41,244 nucleotides of DNA, from contig JAKLFY010000056.1 in the NCBI GenBank assembly GCA_022710935.1, positions 1 through 41,244 of the forward strand, written 5' to 3'. Shown here one piece after another: positions 1-9,586 of this stretch (position 1 is the stretch's first letter; each line of letters starts with the position of its first letter). This stretch comes from Verrucomicrobiota bacterium. Its GTDB lineage: Bacteria > Verrucomicrobiota > Verrucomicrobiia > Limisphaerales > J093. Made by a program: the position numbers and the translations under genes. Below the pieces are notes generated by a model that worked only from the letters and a program-made list of their open reading frames with translations, ran no database searches and was not told where the DNA came from.

Positions 1-2392
1 CCGCATCGCGCATCGCCAACGCCGCGGACACAGCCCGCGCCACCGGTTCGGTCTCATCCTGCGCGAAGCGGAACAGGGCCATGAGGCCGTCGCCGGTGTA
101 TTTGTCGAGCAGGCCGCCGTAGTGGTGAAGGGCGTCGGTCATGACGTGCAGGTAGGCATTGACCGCCTTGACAACCTCCTCGGGCGAATTCTGCTCGGCG
201 AACCGAGTGAAGCCCCGCACATCGGCGAAAAGGACCACCACCCGTTCGCGACGCCCGCCCAGGCCGAGTTTCTGGTCAGGGTCCTCGAGCAATTCCTCCA
301 CCACCTCCGGTGCCACAAAGCGTTGCAGCAGCGCTCGCGTTTGGTCCCTGGCGCGACGTTCCAGCGCGAAGGTCAGTTGGGTCACCAGCAGCAGTGAACC
401 GCCCGCCGCGAAGAGCGGAAAGACCGGGTCCAGCCATGTTCCTTGAAGAAACTCCGACGCTGTCAGCAGCAGGATCACCAGGGCGGCGCCGGCGAGCCGC
501 CAAATGCCGCCCAGCAGTCCGCGCCGCGCGCTCGTCCACCCCACCACAATGGACCAAAACAGCGCCCAACAGCCGAGCACCAGCGGGTTGGCGCGGCGCA
601 ATCCGCCTTCGCCAAGCACGGTCGCCGTCGCATAGACAAGCGTTTCCATGCGCGTCAATTCACCCACCGGCGTGGCTCGGCGGCGCGGGTGGGCGGATTC
701 GACGAAGACGATTCGGCCTTTGAAGAACTCGTGCGCGGGAACCCAGGTTTGCACTCCCTGGGGGTCGCGGATGGGCACCTTGTGGTCGCTCAGCACGGCG
801 GAGATGGGGAGGCGCGGAAAGTCCTCGCCGGGCCATGCGGGTCGGAAGTCCACGAGCAACACACCGGGCGCCAGGAGCGGCAGGCGCCTGTCGCCGATGG
901 GCAGCTCGCGTGCGGAGGGGCGCAGTTCGAGGGGTGCATCCGGCGCGTCGCTCACAGCCCGCAGGACAAGCCATGGCACCGGCGGCGGCGCGTCTTCCGC
1001 CCAGACCAGCGGCACCGCCGGGAGCAGCGACACGCGGAATGGCGGGAGCCGGTCCGTTCCCACGGGCAGGCCGGCGGCGACGGTGCGCCATTCCGGAGAA
1101 TCGGGCGGCCAGGCCGTATGGTTCAGGACATGGGCGAACTCGCGCGCCGGGAGGGCGATGATGGCGCGTCCCGAGGCGCGAGCCGCCTCGAACAGAGCGG
1201 GCAGATCGAGCACGGATCGCTCCCAGCGCCGGCGCGCCTCGCTGTTGGGCGGTGCGGGCGAATGAGGCAGCATCGGTGCGACGGCCTGGTCTTGCTCGTG
1301 CGATTCCAAGCCGTGGGCCCAGGGTGTGTGGTCGGGATCTGGCACGGGATCGAGGTTGGTGATCAGGTTCGCCACGGGCACCACGATCTGCGTGGCGCCC
1401 CAGTCCGAAAGACGCCGCAGCAATTCCGCCTGAACCGCCGGTTCGGAGCTCTGCTCCCAGGCCCGAAAGGCGGCGGGGTTGTCCCACGTCAACAGGACGA
1501 GGGTCTCGGGCATGGATGGAGCGGCAGCCCGCAGCCAGGGGAGGTGAACCGCGCCGTTCTGCTGGCGGATCATCCAGAGCAGCACCGACGGCTCGAGGAA
1601 CCCCAGCAAGCCGCTCCACGACAACAGCGCGGCCGCAAGAAAGCCGGCCAGCGAAAACGTGACGATTCGGAGGTCCATGAGTTTGCCCCCGCGGGGCGAG
1701 GGGAGGCGGACCATGAGCCAGCGCATCATCCAGGCGTGGAGCAGGGCGGACAATTGTTCGGTTTGCAGGTGACGCGCGAGCGGGGCGAGCCACAGCGAGA
1801 GCAGCGGAACACCTCCCGCCATGGCCAGGCGCGCGGGCATGGGCGCCTCGAACCGCACCAGCGCGTTCGTCGCGATGAAGACCAGGAGGAGTGTGAGCCA
1901 GAATCCGCTCACGCCCACCCGCGCCAGGGCTTCGACGTGCGGCGTGCGGCGGGCCAGGAAATCGCCCAACGCCGCGCCCAGCATCCCTGTCAGCAGCCCG
2001 AGCACGAAGAGCAGCGGCAACAGCAGGACCACCGCGGCGAAAAAGAGCAGCCCGTTCGGAACCCAGACTTCCGAGATCTGCGCGAGGAGTTGCGCGAAAC
2101 CGGAGTGCAGCAGCAACGTCAGGCTGACCGCCACTGCCAGCGCCCAGCCGAGAATGGCGTCGCGTGCGCGGACGATGGCCGCCGGGTGCAAGAGCCCCCA
2201 CACCGCCAGGCGCGCAAGGAAGACGCCGTTTGCGGCAATCCACAGTCCGACCGTCACCTCGATCGGCGCACCGGAAGCGACAACGACCGCACCCAACAGC
2301 ACTGCCGCCGCGGCGTACGCCACGCGCCACAGCACACTCAGTGTGCGCCACCAGGCGGCGAGGCTGGCGAACATGCGTTGGAGCCAATTCAC
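1..2392 (-). CDS. CHASE2-type membrane class III adenylate/guanylate cyclase (3' end missing)
   Basis: This gene runs off the left edge, so the end of the cyclase domain is missing. The N-terminal third is strongly hydrophobic, with several membrane segments. A large, presumably extracytoplasmic region follows (motifs ETLVLLTWDNPAAF and WGATQIVVP), resembling a diverged CHASE2 sensor. More membrane segments then lead to the cyclase domain, seen as RVVVLFADVRGFTRFAEQ, then HHYGGLLDKYTGDGLMALF. The first and second metal-binding Asp (FADVRGFT and YTGDGLMA) are present, so the visible part looks active. The product would be a cyclic nucleotide made in response to an external cue. GTG at 2392 is the chosen start; an in-frame ATG lies six codons later. 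It starts 25 bases after the CotH gene, on the same strand, suggesting co-transcription. The family call is firm; the ligand and the choice of cAMP or cGMP are unknown. Confidence 0.85.
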   Translation of the reverse strand, partial: MNWLQRMFASLAAWWRTLSVLWRVAYAAAAVLLGAVVVASGAPIEVTVGLWIAANGVFLARLAVWGLLHPAAIVRARDAILGWALAVAVSLTLLLHSGFAQLLAQISEVWVPNGLLFFAAVVLLLPLLFVLGLLTGMLGAALGDFLARRTPHVEALARVGVSGFWLTLLLVFIATNALVRFEAPMPARLAMAGGVPLLSLWLAPLARHLQTEQLSALLHAWMMRWLMVRLPSPRGGKLMDLRIVTFSLAGFLAAALLSWSGLLGFLEPSVLLWMIRQQNGAVHLPWLRAAAPSMPETLVLLTWDNPAAFRAWEQSSEPAVQAELLRRLSDWGATQIVVPVANLITNLDPVPDPDHTPWAHGLESHEQDQAVAPMLPHSPAPPNSEARRRWERSVLDLPALFEAARASGRAIIALPAREFAHVLNHTAWPPDSPEWRTVAAGLPVGTDRLPPFRVSLLPAVPLVWAEDAPPPVPWLVLRAVSDAPDAPLELRPSARELPIGDRRLPLLAPGVLLVDFRPAWPGEDFPRLPISAVLSDHKVPIRDPQGVQTWVPAHEFFKGRIVFVESAHPRRRATPVGELTRMETLVYATATVLGEGGLRRANPLVLGCWALFWSIVVGWTSARRGLLGGIWRLAGAALVILLLTASEFLQGTWLDPVFPLFAAGGSLLLVTQLTFALERRARDQTRALLQRFVAPEVVEELLEDPDQKLGLGGRRERVVVLFADVRGFTRFAEQNSPEEVVKAVNAYLHVMTDALHHYGGLLDKYTGDGLMALFRFAQDETEPVARAVSAALAMRDA

Positions 2393-2417
2393 GACCAGGT
2401 TCCTGGATTCGAGGATT

Positions 2418-5400
2418 TCAGGGGCTTGAATCCAAATCGAGCACCACCCGGTAGAACCGAGCGACCGTCGACCCCGGTTCGCGGTCAGTCAACGTGAGGT
2501 TCCGGCTCGACTCGAGCGGGCCGGTTCTCTCGAGGATCGTCCAGGGGCCGGCGAGGTGCACGGCCCACTCGAGGTTGTAAGACCGCGTTGCCACCCCGTG
2601 AAACACGAGCTCGACGCCCCCCGGCACGGCAACGGTCGAGAGAATCGCCAGGGCGCTGGCCGGGTCCTGGGGATCTGTGAGCGCCAGGAACTCGGCCAGA
2701 TTGGCGAATTGATCTCCATCAGGATCGCCCGTCGGCCCATCGATGCCGCGGCTGCTGCGCGGATCGAGTCCATTGGCCAATTCCCAAGCGTCCGCCAAAC
2801 CGTCGCCGTCGCGGTCGGAGCGCGCGGGATCGGACGCGTTCGGCAATCCTGGCGTCAAAGCGCCCAAGGCCATGATCTGAGAGCTGCCGTCAGGCAACCG
2901 CCCGCTCGATTGGTCCTCTTCTTGCGCCGCATAGACCACATCGTCGATCAAACTGCCGTCCACGTTCAGGAGCCGAATCGAGCCGCCTGCGGCCGGCAGC
3001 TTGAACTCGACGTGATCGGGTCCGGACTCGGCCGCGCACCAGAGGCGAAGGTGACCGCCAGGCGGAATGAACGAGACGGTGCGGACCGTGAACAAGGCAT
3101 CGTCGATTGCCAGGTGGAGCCCGCGCAGATCGAGCGGTTGGTCGGTCGATCGGTTGTAGAGTTCCAGCCAATCGTCGTCTCCGGGCAGCGGGTTGGCCAG
3201 CCATTCGTTGAGAACGGCGTTCGACAGGGAGGCCGTCGGCGCCAGAGCGTTTGGCGCTCCCGGAGTCGGGTGGGCAAGCTGCCAGGAGCCGTCCTGCGCA
3301 CGACCCAGACTGAATTCCGGAATCTGGTTGCCGAAGGTGATGGCGTCGATGCGGTTGGTCTGGGCGTCGTAGAGAAAGAGGGTCTCGCCTTCCCGATCCA
3401 GTCCAAAGCCGGTGTGCAGACCGTGTTCGCCGGGCGCCTGGTCGCACCAGACCAGCAGAAATGAACCAGAAGCCAGAGTCGTTCCGGTTGGAAAGACAAA
3501 CCGGCGCGGATCTCCGCTATCGCTCAGGCTCCACCCGGAAAGGTCGATGGCAGCGGATCCGGTGCTGCACAACTCGACCCAGTCCGAAGCGGCGGGGCTT
3601 CCGGACAGTCGGGTGGGGTTGGACGCCATGACCTCGTTCAGGCGCACGATCGGGATTGGCGGGGCCTGGGTGACAGTCCCCGGCGAGCCGCCGGATCGCT
3701 CGCTGGCGCGCCAATTGGCCGGGTCACTGAGCGCTCCGCGCGCGTCGATGATCTCAATCGAGTGGCCGTCGCCGTCGGCTTCCCGGGGCCATCCGTTGGC
3801 ATCGCCGTATTCGAACAGCCAGATCAGGCGTCCGCCGGCGTCTCTCAGCCTCAGATCCTCGCCGGAATTGGACAACGCGCCTTTATACGTGCTCCAGACG
3901 ACAACGCCTGGGTACCGGGCGGCAAACCCGGCGGTGTCTGCATCGGATGCGAGCACGATGACTTCGTGGGGTCGCAGCACGCTGCCTGGCGGAAAGGCGA
4001 ACTGGATCCCCTGGAGTGTGAAGCCGCTGACATCGAGCGGCACGGGGCTCGCGTTGTGCAGTTCGATGAACTCGAAGGCGCCGCCGCCGGGCGGGTTGTA
4101 CATGACCTCAGTCGGGCGGAGAGGGATCCCCGGATCGCCGACCCGGAACGTGGCTTCGGTGAGCGCGCTCCACACGGTTCCCAGAAGCGCGCGGGCTTTC
4201 ACGTGTGTGCTCTGCGTCAACATCAGCGGCGTGCCACTCGCATAGACCTGGGCGCTCGGGGCCACTGCGCCGCTGCCCGGCAGGCGCGGGTCCGTGCCGT
4301 CGACCGTGTGGTAAATGACTCCCGCCGGCGCGCTCATCGCGAGATCGAATGGGCGGGGAACGACGCCGCCGTGCCGGTTGAAGGTCGGGGCGGCTACGGT
4401 GGGATAGAGGCCGAGCGTTCGCAACCGGTTGAGGACGGTGGCCGAGCGTTGCGGAAAATAGCCGGTGCGCAAACGGTTCAGTTCCGCCATCCACTCCCTG
4501 TCGCGCGTGAAGGGTTGGGCCGGTCGCTGGTTGTCCCCCCATCGGGCCGACTCGAGGACGATGGCGGGGTCGATTTCCGCGATGCGCTGGTGGTAGAGCG
4601 CGGCGGGCCGGTTGCGCTCCGGATGGGCGTCGTCCCAGGCCGGATTGGCTGGATCCACGAAGTAGACGCCACCGTTGAAGAAGTGGCGGTGGACCCGATC
4701 CGCAAAGAGCAGGCGGAATTCGGGACTGGACCGGAGGCGCGAGTACAACTCGCCGGGCGTGTCGGCATCGCTGACTCCGGTCCGGTCGTGGGAGACTTCC
4801 TTAAGGCAGTGTTCGGAGTCGTAGCTGACGAAGCGCCAGAGGGCGTTGGGGCTGCGCCGGCGAAAGGCGTACCAATTATGGTGTGGCCAGTCGGTGTTGC
4901 CGATGTAGAAGTGCACGAGGAGGTAATCGATCAGGCCGGGCAGATCGAGCATTTGGGCCAGGGCGTCATAGGTGTCAGGATTCGCCAGATCCGCCCGGGC
5001 GAGGTTCATCATGACGTTCCAGGCCTCGCCATTTCCGTCCAGGACATTGCTGCCGGTGTGCTTGATCACGTCGTACTCCTCGGAGTCGCCGCCGTAATGA
5101 TCGGCGGCCCAGGCGGCTTCAGGTTCCTCGTGCACGTCATAGACCCCCCAGTACAAGCCGTTGAGGAAGAGGTGAACGTAACGGCCGAATGAGGCCGGAG
5201 CGCCGCTCGCAGTCTGCAAGTCGCAGGCAAACTGGTCCCGCACGTACTGGGCGCGCTCGCGCTGGGTTGTCGGTTCCGTTCCCCCCGCGTACGACCATGT
5301 GTAATTGTAGCCTGCGTCCAGAATCAGCGTGTTGAACGAGTCGACAGGCGAATCGGGAAACCACTCGTGCTCGAGCCGGCCCGCCCCATAGTCCGATCGA

Positions 5401-7763
5401 AAGACCAGCCGCATCGACAGCTTCTGGTCATTCCAGGGGTTGGGACTCGTGCCGCCCTGGATCCGCACCCCGCAGTTGACCTGGAATCCCTCCTCCCCGT
5501 CGGGCATCAGCAGTTCCGCCGAACAGCGCCGTTCCCAGGCGATCCCTTCCCTCTGCCCATTCGAGTAGATCCCGCGCGCGGCGCTGAACCAGTCGTCCAC
5601 CGGCATGACAAGCGAGAGCGCCGGAAGGCTCATCAGGCCCGGACGCAAACGATCCGTATAGCCCGGATCGTCCGTCACGCGGGGATCCATGGCGTAATCC
5701 GCAGCCGTGATCTTGCTCGATCCCCAGACGCCCGGGAAACCGGGAGGAGCCGACGGTTGCTCGAAGACCGCGGCGGGAAAGAGGTACGTGCGCGTCTCGG
5801 CGCGCGACGGCAGGCTGTTCGGACTGAACGCCGCGGCGCGCACGATCATCGACTGAGCGACGCGGATCGGCGCGATGTAGACAAAACCGCTGACGGACGT
5901 CGGCTCCGATCCGTCGGCTGTGTAACGGATGGTCGAGTCGGCTGTGGCGCTCGACAGAGTCAGGTCGAACGGCGCGTCGTAGAAACCGTGCGGCAGGCTG
6001 AATTCGACCTGGCTGACCACACCGGTGATGGGGCTCGAGCCGTTGGCCGCGCCAGGTGTGGGCGGACTGAAATAGCGCCCCGCACCCTCGGCCGCGAGAC
6101 CATACGAGTAGTCGTTGCGAGTCTCGGGGAACCGCGGCGCGAACTCGCTGACCACAGCGCGCGGCGATCCGGCGTCGTAGAGACCCAGGTACTCCCCTTC
6201 GTCGGCAAGCTTGAAATTCGTGTGCAGTCGTGCGCCCGCTCCCGTGGCGGCGCGGTCTTTTCCGGAGGCGAAGATGACCAGGAATTGACCCGCCCCGAGC
6301 GTCACGGGCGGCAAGCGCCACTTGTCCGGGATGTCCGGGTCGTCTGTGAGTGCCCAGCCTGTCAGATCCACGGACGCGGCCCCGCTGTTGCGAAGTTCGA
6401 TCCAGTCCTCCGCGTCGCCGTCCTCGTCCTTGAGTCCATTCACATTGGCCGCGCACAATTCGTTGATTGCCACCGTGGGCGGCGGGGCGTCAGGATCGAG
6501 GGCGCAGGTCCAACCCTGGCCGGCGAAGTCATTGGGCGGAGTCGCCCGGTCGGTGATGCCGTGAGCCGCGGCCCAGGAGAACTGGACCGCTCCCGCTTGC
6601 GGTTCGGAGAACGTGAAAACAAAAGGGCCGGCTCCGATCCCGCTGAGCGCGCCGGCCGGTTGCCCGTTCACGAGGAGATCGGACGCATCAAGGCCGGTCA
6701 CGGGCTCATCAAACCGGAGTTCGACCTGTGTGAGGCGCCGGACAGCAGCATCCGGCAGCGGGACCCGACTGAGCACTTTGGGTGGATTGAAGTCCGTGTG
6801 GGTGTAGGTCCACTCTGCGGCTTCGCCGGTTGGGACGAACGGGTTCGGGGGCAGGGCGAGGTCGACGATGCCGTGGCCAACCGCCCAACGCATCGTCACG
6901 ACACCGTACGCCGGCGGGCGGAATGTGAAGGTGTAGGCTGTTCCAGTGCCTCGGACGCGTTCCGCCGGGACGGAGTTCATGAGCAGATCCTCCTCGTTCA
7001 CTCCGGTCACCGGCTCGGTGAAGTCGACCACGATGGTCGTCAGGTCACCGGCGAGGCCCGGCGGAGGGGACACGCCTGCCAGAGCGGGCGGTTCGTTGTC
7101 GAGTCGGTGGGAGACGAGGCCCACGTTGATCTGGAAATCGCCGTTGTCTTTGAGGCGATTGAAAGCCTGCATGGCCAGGACATTCGTTCCCTCGGCCAGG
7201 AAACGCGCCGGGTCCGCAATCGCGTGGTCGATGTATTCGATCGGTTCGGGCGCCGACGAATTGGCGAGGGTCGAAATGGTGACCTCTCCGGCGTTGATCC
7301 TGTAGCGGACCACCTCGGTGCCGTTGATCCACGCCACAAAGCCATCGTCGCATGCGGCGCTCAGGGTCAGGGCAACCAGCTCGCCTGGCTCGGTGACTGT
7401 AAACGATCGGCGCAGGAAGATGCCGTTGTAGTTGTTTCGCATGTCGCCCAGCCGGGTGCCGCCGGTGATGGCGCTTTCCCCGAAGTGAAACGGGGCCGGC
7501 GCCTGCGGCCAGGCGGTGTCGTCGAACGCCGCCGAGCGCCATGCTTCGACAGGCGTCGAAACCTCGTTTGTCCCCTTGCGCATTCGCCACATCGAGTCTG
7601 GGGCGACCAGGGTCGCCGCCTCGCTCCCGCAACAGAACCAGGAGATCAGCGCGACAAGGCCCAGCACGGAAATCGCATGCCGACACGAGGACACAGGTTC
7701 CCGGAGAATCCACGATCTCCTGAACGCAGGAGAGAAACCTGACCTGTCCACAACACGTTTCAC
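2418..7763 (-). CDS. Giant secreted CotH-kinase / lamin-tail-domain protein
   Basis: A 1781-residue protein. A basic N-terminus and hydrophobic stretch (about residues 30-50) act as signal peptide. Next come a galactose-binding-like region (about 55-215), two Ig-like Big domains (about 225-420), a first lamin-tail domain (about 430, INELCAANVNG), and a chitobiase/hexosaminidase C-terminal-type module (about 593, TADGSEPTS). The CotH kinase-like domain covers about 740-1090 and contains YVRDQFACDLQ and WRFVSYDSEHCL. A second hexosaminidase-type module (about 1140, TVDGTDPR) and three more lamin-tail domains (about 1220, 1373, 1516) follow. A calcium-binding DRDGDGLADAWE-type segment (about 1648) and a terminal fibronectin-like module close the protein. 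CotH proteins of Bacillus spores are protein kinases; for this bacterial multi-domain class the activity is unproven. The GTG start has AAGGA ten bases upstream. The cyclase gene follows directly. Confidence 0.85.
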   Translation of the reverse strand: MKRVVDRSGFSPAFRRSWILREPVSSCRHAISVLGLVALISWFCCGSEAATLVAPDSMWRMRKGTNEVSTPVEAWRSAAFDDTAWPQAPAPFHFGESAITGGTRLGDMRNNYNGIFLRRSFTVTEPGELVALTLSAACDDGFVAWINGTEVVRYRINAGEVTISTLANSSAPEPIEYIDHAIADPARFLAEGTNVLAMQAFNRLKDNGDFQINVGLVSHRLDNEPPALAGVSPPPGLAGDLTTIVVDFTEPVTGVNEEDLLMNSVPAERVRGTGTAYTFTFRPPAYGVVTMRWAVGHGIVDLALPPNPFVPTGEAAEWTYTHTDFNPPKVLSRVPLPDAAVRRLTQVELRFDEPVTGLDASDLLVNGQPAGALSGIGAGPFVFTFSEPQAGAVQFSWAAAHGITDRATPPNDFAGQGWTCALDPDAPPPTVAINELCAANVNGLKDEDGDAEDWIELRNSGAASVDLTGWALTDDPDIPDKWRLPPVTLGAGQFLVIFASGKDRAATGAGARLHTNFKLADEGEYLGLYDAGSPRAVVSEFAPRFPETRNDYSYGLAAEGAGRYFSPPTPGAANGSSPITGVVSQVEFSLPHGFYDAPFDLTLSSATADSTIRYTADGSEPTSVSGFVYIAPIRVAQSMIVRAAAFSPNSLPSRAETRTYLFPAAVFEQPSAPPGFPGVWGSSKITAADYAMDPRVTDDPGYTDRLRPGLMSLPALSLVMPVDDWFSAARGIYSNGQREGIAWERRCSAELLMPDGEEGFQVNCGVRIQGGTSPNPWNDQKLSMRLVFRSDYGAGRLEHEWFPDSPVDSFNTLILDAGYNYTWSYAGGTEPTTQRERAQYVRDQFACDLQTASGAPASFGRYVHLFLNGLYWGVYDVHEEPEAAWAADHYGGDSEEYDVIKHTGSNVLDGNGEAWNVMMNLARADLANPDTYDALAQMLDLPGLIDYLLVHFYIGNTDWPHHNWYAFRRRSPNALWRFVSYDSEHCLKEVSHDRTGVSDADTPGELYSRLRSSPEFRLLFADRVHRHFFNGGVYFVDPANPAWDDAHPERNRPAALYHQRIAEIDPAIVLESARWGDNQRPAQPFTRDREWMAELNRLRTGYFPQRSATVLNRLRTLGLYPTVAAPTFNRHGGVVPRPFDLAMSAPAGVIYHTVDGTDPRLPGSGAVAPSAQVYASGTPLMLTQSTHVKARALLGTVWSALTEATFRVGDPGIPLRPTEVMYNPPGGGAFEFIELHNASPVPLDVSGFTLQGIQFAFPPGSVLRPHEVIVLASDADTAGFAARYPGVVVWSTYKGALSNSGEDLRLRDAGGRLIWLFEYGDANGWPREADGDGHSIEIIDARGALSDPANWRASERSGGSPGTVTQAPPIPIVRLNEVMASNPTRLSGSPAASDWVELCSTGSAAIDLSGWSLSDSGDPRRFVFPTGTTLASGSFLLVWCDQAPGEHGLHTGFGLDREGETLFLYDAQTNRIDAITFGNQIPEFSLGRAQDGSWQLAHPTPGAPNALAPTASLSNAVLNEWLANPLPGDDDWLELYNRSTDQPLDLRGLHLAIDDALFTVRTVSFIPPGGHLRLWCAAESGPDHVEFKLPAAGGSIRLLNVDGSLIDDVVYAAQEEDQSSGRLPDGSSQIMALGALTPGLPNASDPARSDRDGDGLADAWELANGLDPRSSRGIDGPTGDPDGDQFANLAEFLALTDPQDPASALAILSTVAVPGGVELVFHGVATRSYNLEWAVHLAGPWTILERTGPLESSRNLTLTDREPGSTVARFYRVVLDLDSSP

Positions 7764-7773
7764 CGGTCAAAGA

Positions 7774-7778
7774 TCCTT
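7774..7778 (-). promoter_or_regulatory. Ribosome binding site of the CotH/lamin-tail gene
   Basis: AAGGA on the minus strand, ten bases before the GTG start at 7763. It favours this start over a later in-frame GTG at 7694, which would also leave a signal peptide but has no site at a usable distance. Confidence 0.5.
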
Positions 7779-7824
7779 CGCGTTTTGGAGTTCTCCGACT
7801 CCGCCGTGGGCACAAGTCCATGAA

Positions 7825-7837
7825 CCATGCGGGCTCG
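7825..7837 (-). repeat. Dispersed AGCCCGCAT repeat, copy E (no inverted arm)
   Basis: On the minus strand the gap between the CotH and first Gfo/Idh genes reads GAGCCCGCATGGTTCA (7822-7837). Compared with copy B at 29472 (GAGCCCGCATGTTTCA) only one of 16 bases differs. No matching inverted arm was found close by. Confidence 0.45.
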
Positions 7838-7968
7838 CCGTGGTGCGTGGCACGGAGATGACATGGCGCAAACGTTAGCAGAGGCGCCATCGTCATTCAA
7901 CGGGCGCTTTTCGGATTGAATTGCGTTCTCGGGGACTCAAGATCGACCACGTGCACTTCCGCTCTCCT

Positions 7969-9324
7969 ATGAACACATCTGACACCCTCACACGCCGTTC
8001 CTTTCTCGAGAAGGCGGCTACTCTCTCTGCCATCGGATTCGCCGCACCGGCCATCGGGGCGGCGAATGCCCCGCGTCCGGGTCGGCGCATCGGCCCCAAC
8101 GACCGGATTCATGTCGGTCTCTTGGGTTGCGGCGGAATGGGCCGGGCGAACCTCAACGAATGCGCGAGGCATGCCGACGTGGTTGTCACCGCGGCGTGCG
8201 ATGTCTGGCAGGCGCGGCGCGACTCCGTCTGCGCGCAGTTCAAGGACACCTGCAAGCCGTATCGCGACTTCCGCGAGATGCTGGCTCAGCCGGACCTGGA
8301 TGCCGTGATCATCGCCACCCCGCCGCACTGGCACACGTTGAACGCCGTTGCCGCGTGCGAGGCGGGCAAGGACATCTACCTGCAGAAGCCGATGACGCTG
8401 CATGTGGGCGAGAGTCTGGCCGTGCGCAACGCCGTTCGGCGGCACAACCGGATCAGCCAGATCGGCACCCAGATTCATGCCGGCGAAAACTACCGCCGGG
8501 TGGTCGAATTCGTCCGGTCCGGACAGCTCGGCCCGGTCGGCGTGGCCCGCACATTCAACGTGATGAACCAGGGGCCCGAGGGTGTCGGGACCAGTTCGGT
8601 GACCACGCCGCCCGAGGGGATGGATTGGGATTTCTGGTGCGGCCCGGCGCGCTTGTGCCCGTTCAATCCCATTCTGGCTCAGGACGCCTACAACCACGGA
8701 TCGTGGATGGACTACAGCGGCGGCTGGACGCCCGGCATGGCGCCCCACATCATCGACCTGCCGATATGGGCCTTGGACCTGGGCTATCCGACCGTGACCA
8801 GCGCGGCTGGGGGGCGGTACATCGTTCAAGACGATGGGGACGCGTACGACCACCACGAGGTGCTCTGGCAGTATCCAAAATTCACCCTCACCTGGATGTC
8901 CTCCCTCACCAACAGCTACGATTTCACGATGCGCGGCGATGCCGAACCCGAGCGGCGGTTGGGGATCTACTTTCAAGGCACCGACGCCACGCTCTACGCA
9001 AACTATGGAATGTACCGGCTCCTGGCCGAGGGCAAGCGTCTCAAGAGCAAAGAACCGCCTCCGGCGACCATCCCGCCCTCGCCCGGGCACGAGCGCGAAT
9101 GGCTCGACTCCATCAAGTCGCGTCAGCAGCCGACGTGCAGCGTTTTCTACCACGTCAAGGTGGACGTGCCGATTGTCCTGAGTCTGCTCTCCCTCAAGCT
9201 GCGCCGGTCGATCCGGTTCGACCCCGATGCCGAGCGCATCGTCGGCGACGCCGAGGCGGCGCGTCTGGCGGTTCCCGAGTACCGGGCGCCGTGGAAGTTC
9301 CCGACCGAATACCTCAACGGATGA
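7969..9324 (+). CDS. Tat-exported Gfo/Idh/MocA family oxidoreductase (first of two)
   Basis: A 451-residue NAD(P)-dependent oxidoreductase of the Gfo/Idh/MocA family. The N-terminus has a twin-arginine signal (TRRSFLEKAA followed by a hydrophobic stretch ending near AIGAANA), so it should be exported folded with its cofactor. The Rossmann motif GLLGCGGMG starts at about residue 50. The usual EKP motif reads QKP (139-141), and the usual Asp-x-Gly-x-His reads GMAPH with His260, so two family signatures are altered. The C-terminal domain is the normal alpha/beta half (MDYSGGWTPG onward). ATG at 7969 was chosen because it begins directly before the Tat signal; an upstream TTG would add an unlikely leader. 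The gene diverges from the CotH gene and is followed after 262 bases by a second family member. The substrate, presumably a sugar or glycoside, is unknown. Confidence 0.88.
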   Translation: MNTSDTLTRRSFLEKAATLSAIGFAAPAIGAANAPRPGRRIGPNDRIHVGLLGCGGMGRANLNECARHADVVVTAACDVWQARRDSVCAQFKDTCKPYRDFREMLAQPDLDAVIIATPPHWHTLNAVAACEAGKDIYLQKPMTLHVGESLAVRNAVRRHNRISQIGTQIHAGENYRRVVEFVRSGQLGPVGVARTFNVMNQGPEGVGTSSVTTPPEGMDWDFWCGPARLCPFNPILAQDAYNHGSWMDYSGGWTPGMAPHIIDLPIWALDLGYPTVTSAAGGRYIVQDDGDAYDHHEVLWQYPKFTLTWMSSLTNSYDFTMRGDAEPERRLGIYFQGTDATLYANYGMYRLLAEGKRLKSKEPPPATIPPSPGHEREWLDSIKSRQQPTCSVFYHVKVDVPIVLSLLSLKLRRSIRFDPDAERIVGDAEAARLAVPEYRAPWKFPTEYLNG

Positions 9325-9586
9325 CACGCCGCGGTTGGGACCCCGCTACCCGCGCCCAACGGCTGCATCTTCTGACCAACAACACCCGCTTCCTCAACTC
9401 ATCGACTCGTGGCTGATGTGCGTCACCAACTCCGACGAACCTGAGATGCGCACAAGATGACTGAGTGAACACTCATCGAGTTGACGTTTTGCGATCATCA
9501 TGCTTTGGTCTCCTCGGCTGCTCCCACCGGGACAGTGAGAACGTGTGGATGTCCGTTGCGCAGGTCCGGCGGAACTGTAGCTTTTC
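9325..9586. other. Intergenic region between the two Gfo/Idh genes
   Basis: 262 bases with no convincing gene. A TTGACG hexamer at 9480 could be a -35 box, but no good -10 lies at the right distance. The size suggests the second oxidoreductase may have its own promoter. Confidence 0.4.

Noticed and set aside
443-2497. Long plus-strand open frame opposite the cyclase gene
   Set aside because: It is antisense to a clear cyclase gene, and its product is rich in Arg, Gln and His with no domain, as expected from a GC-rich antisense frame.
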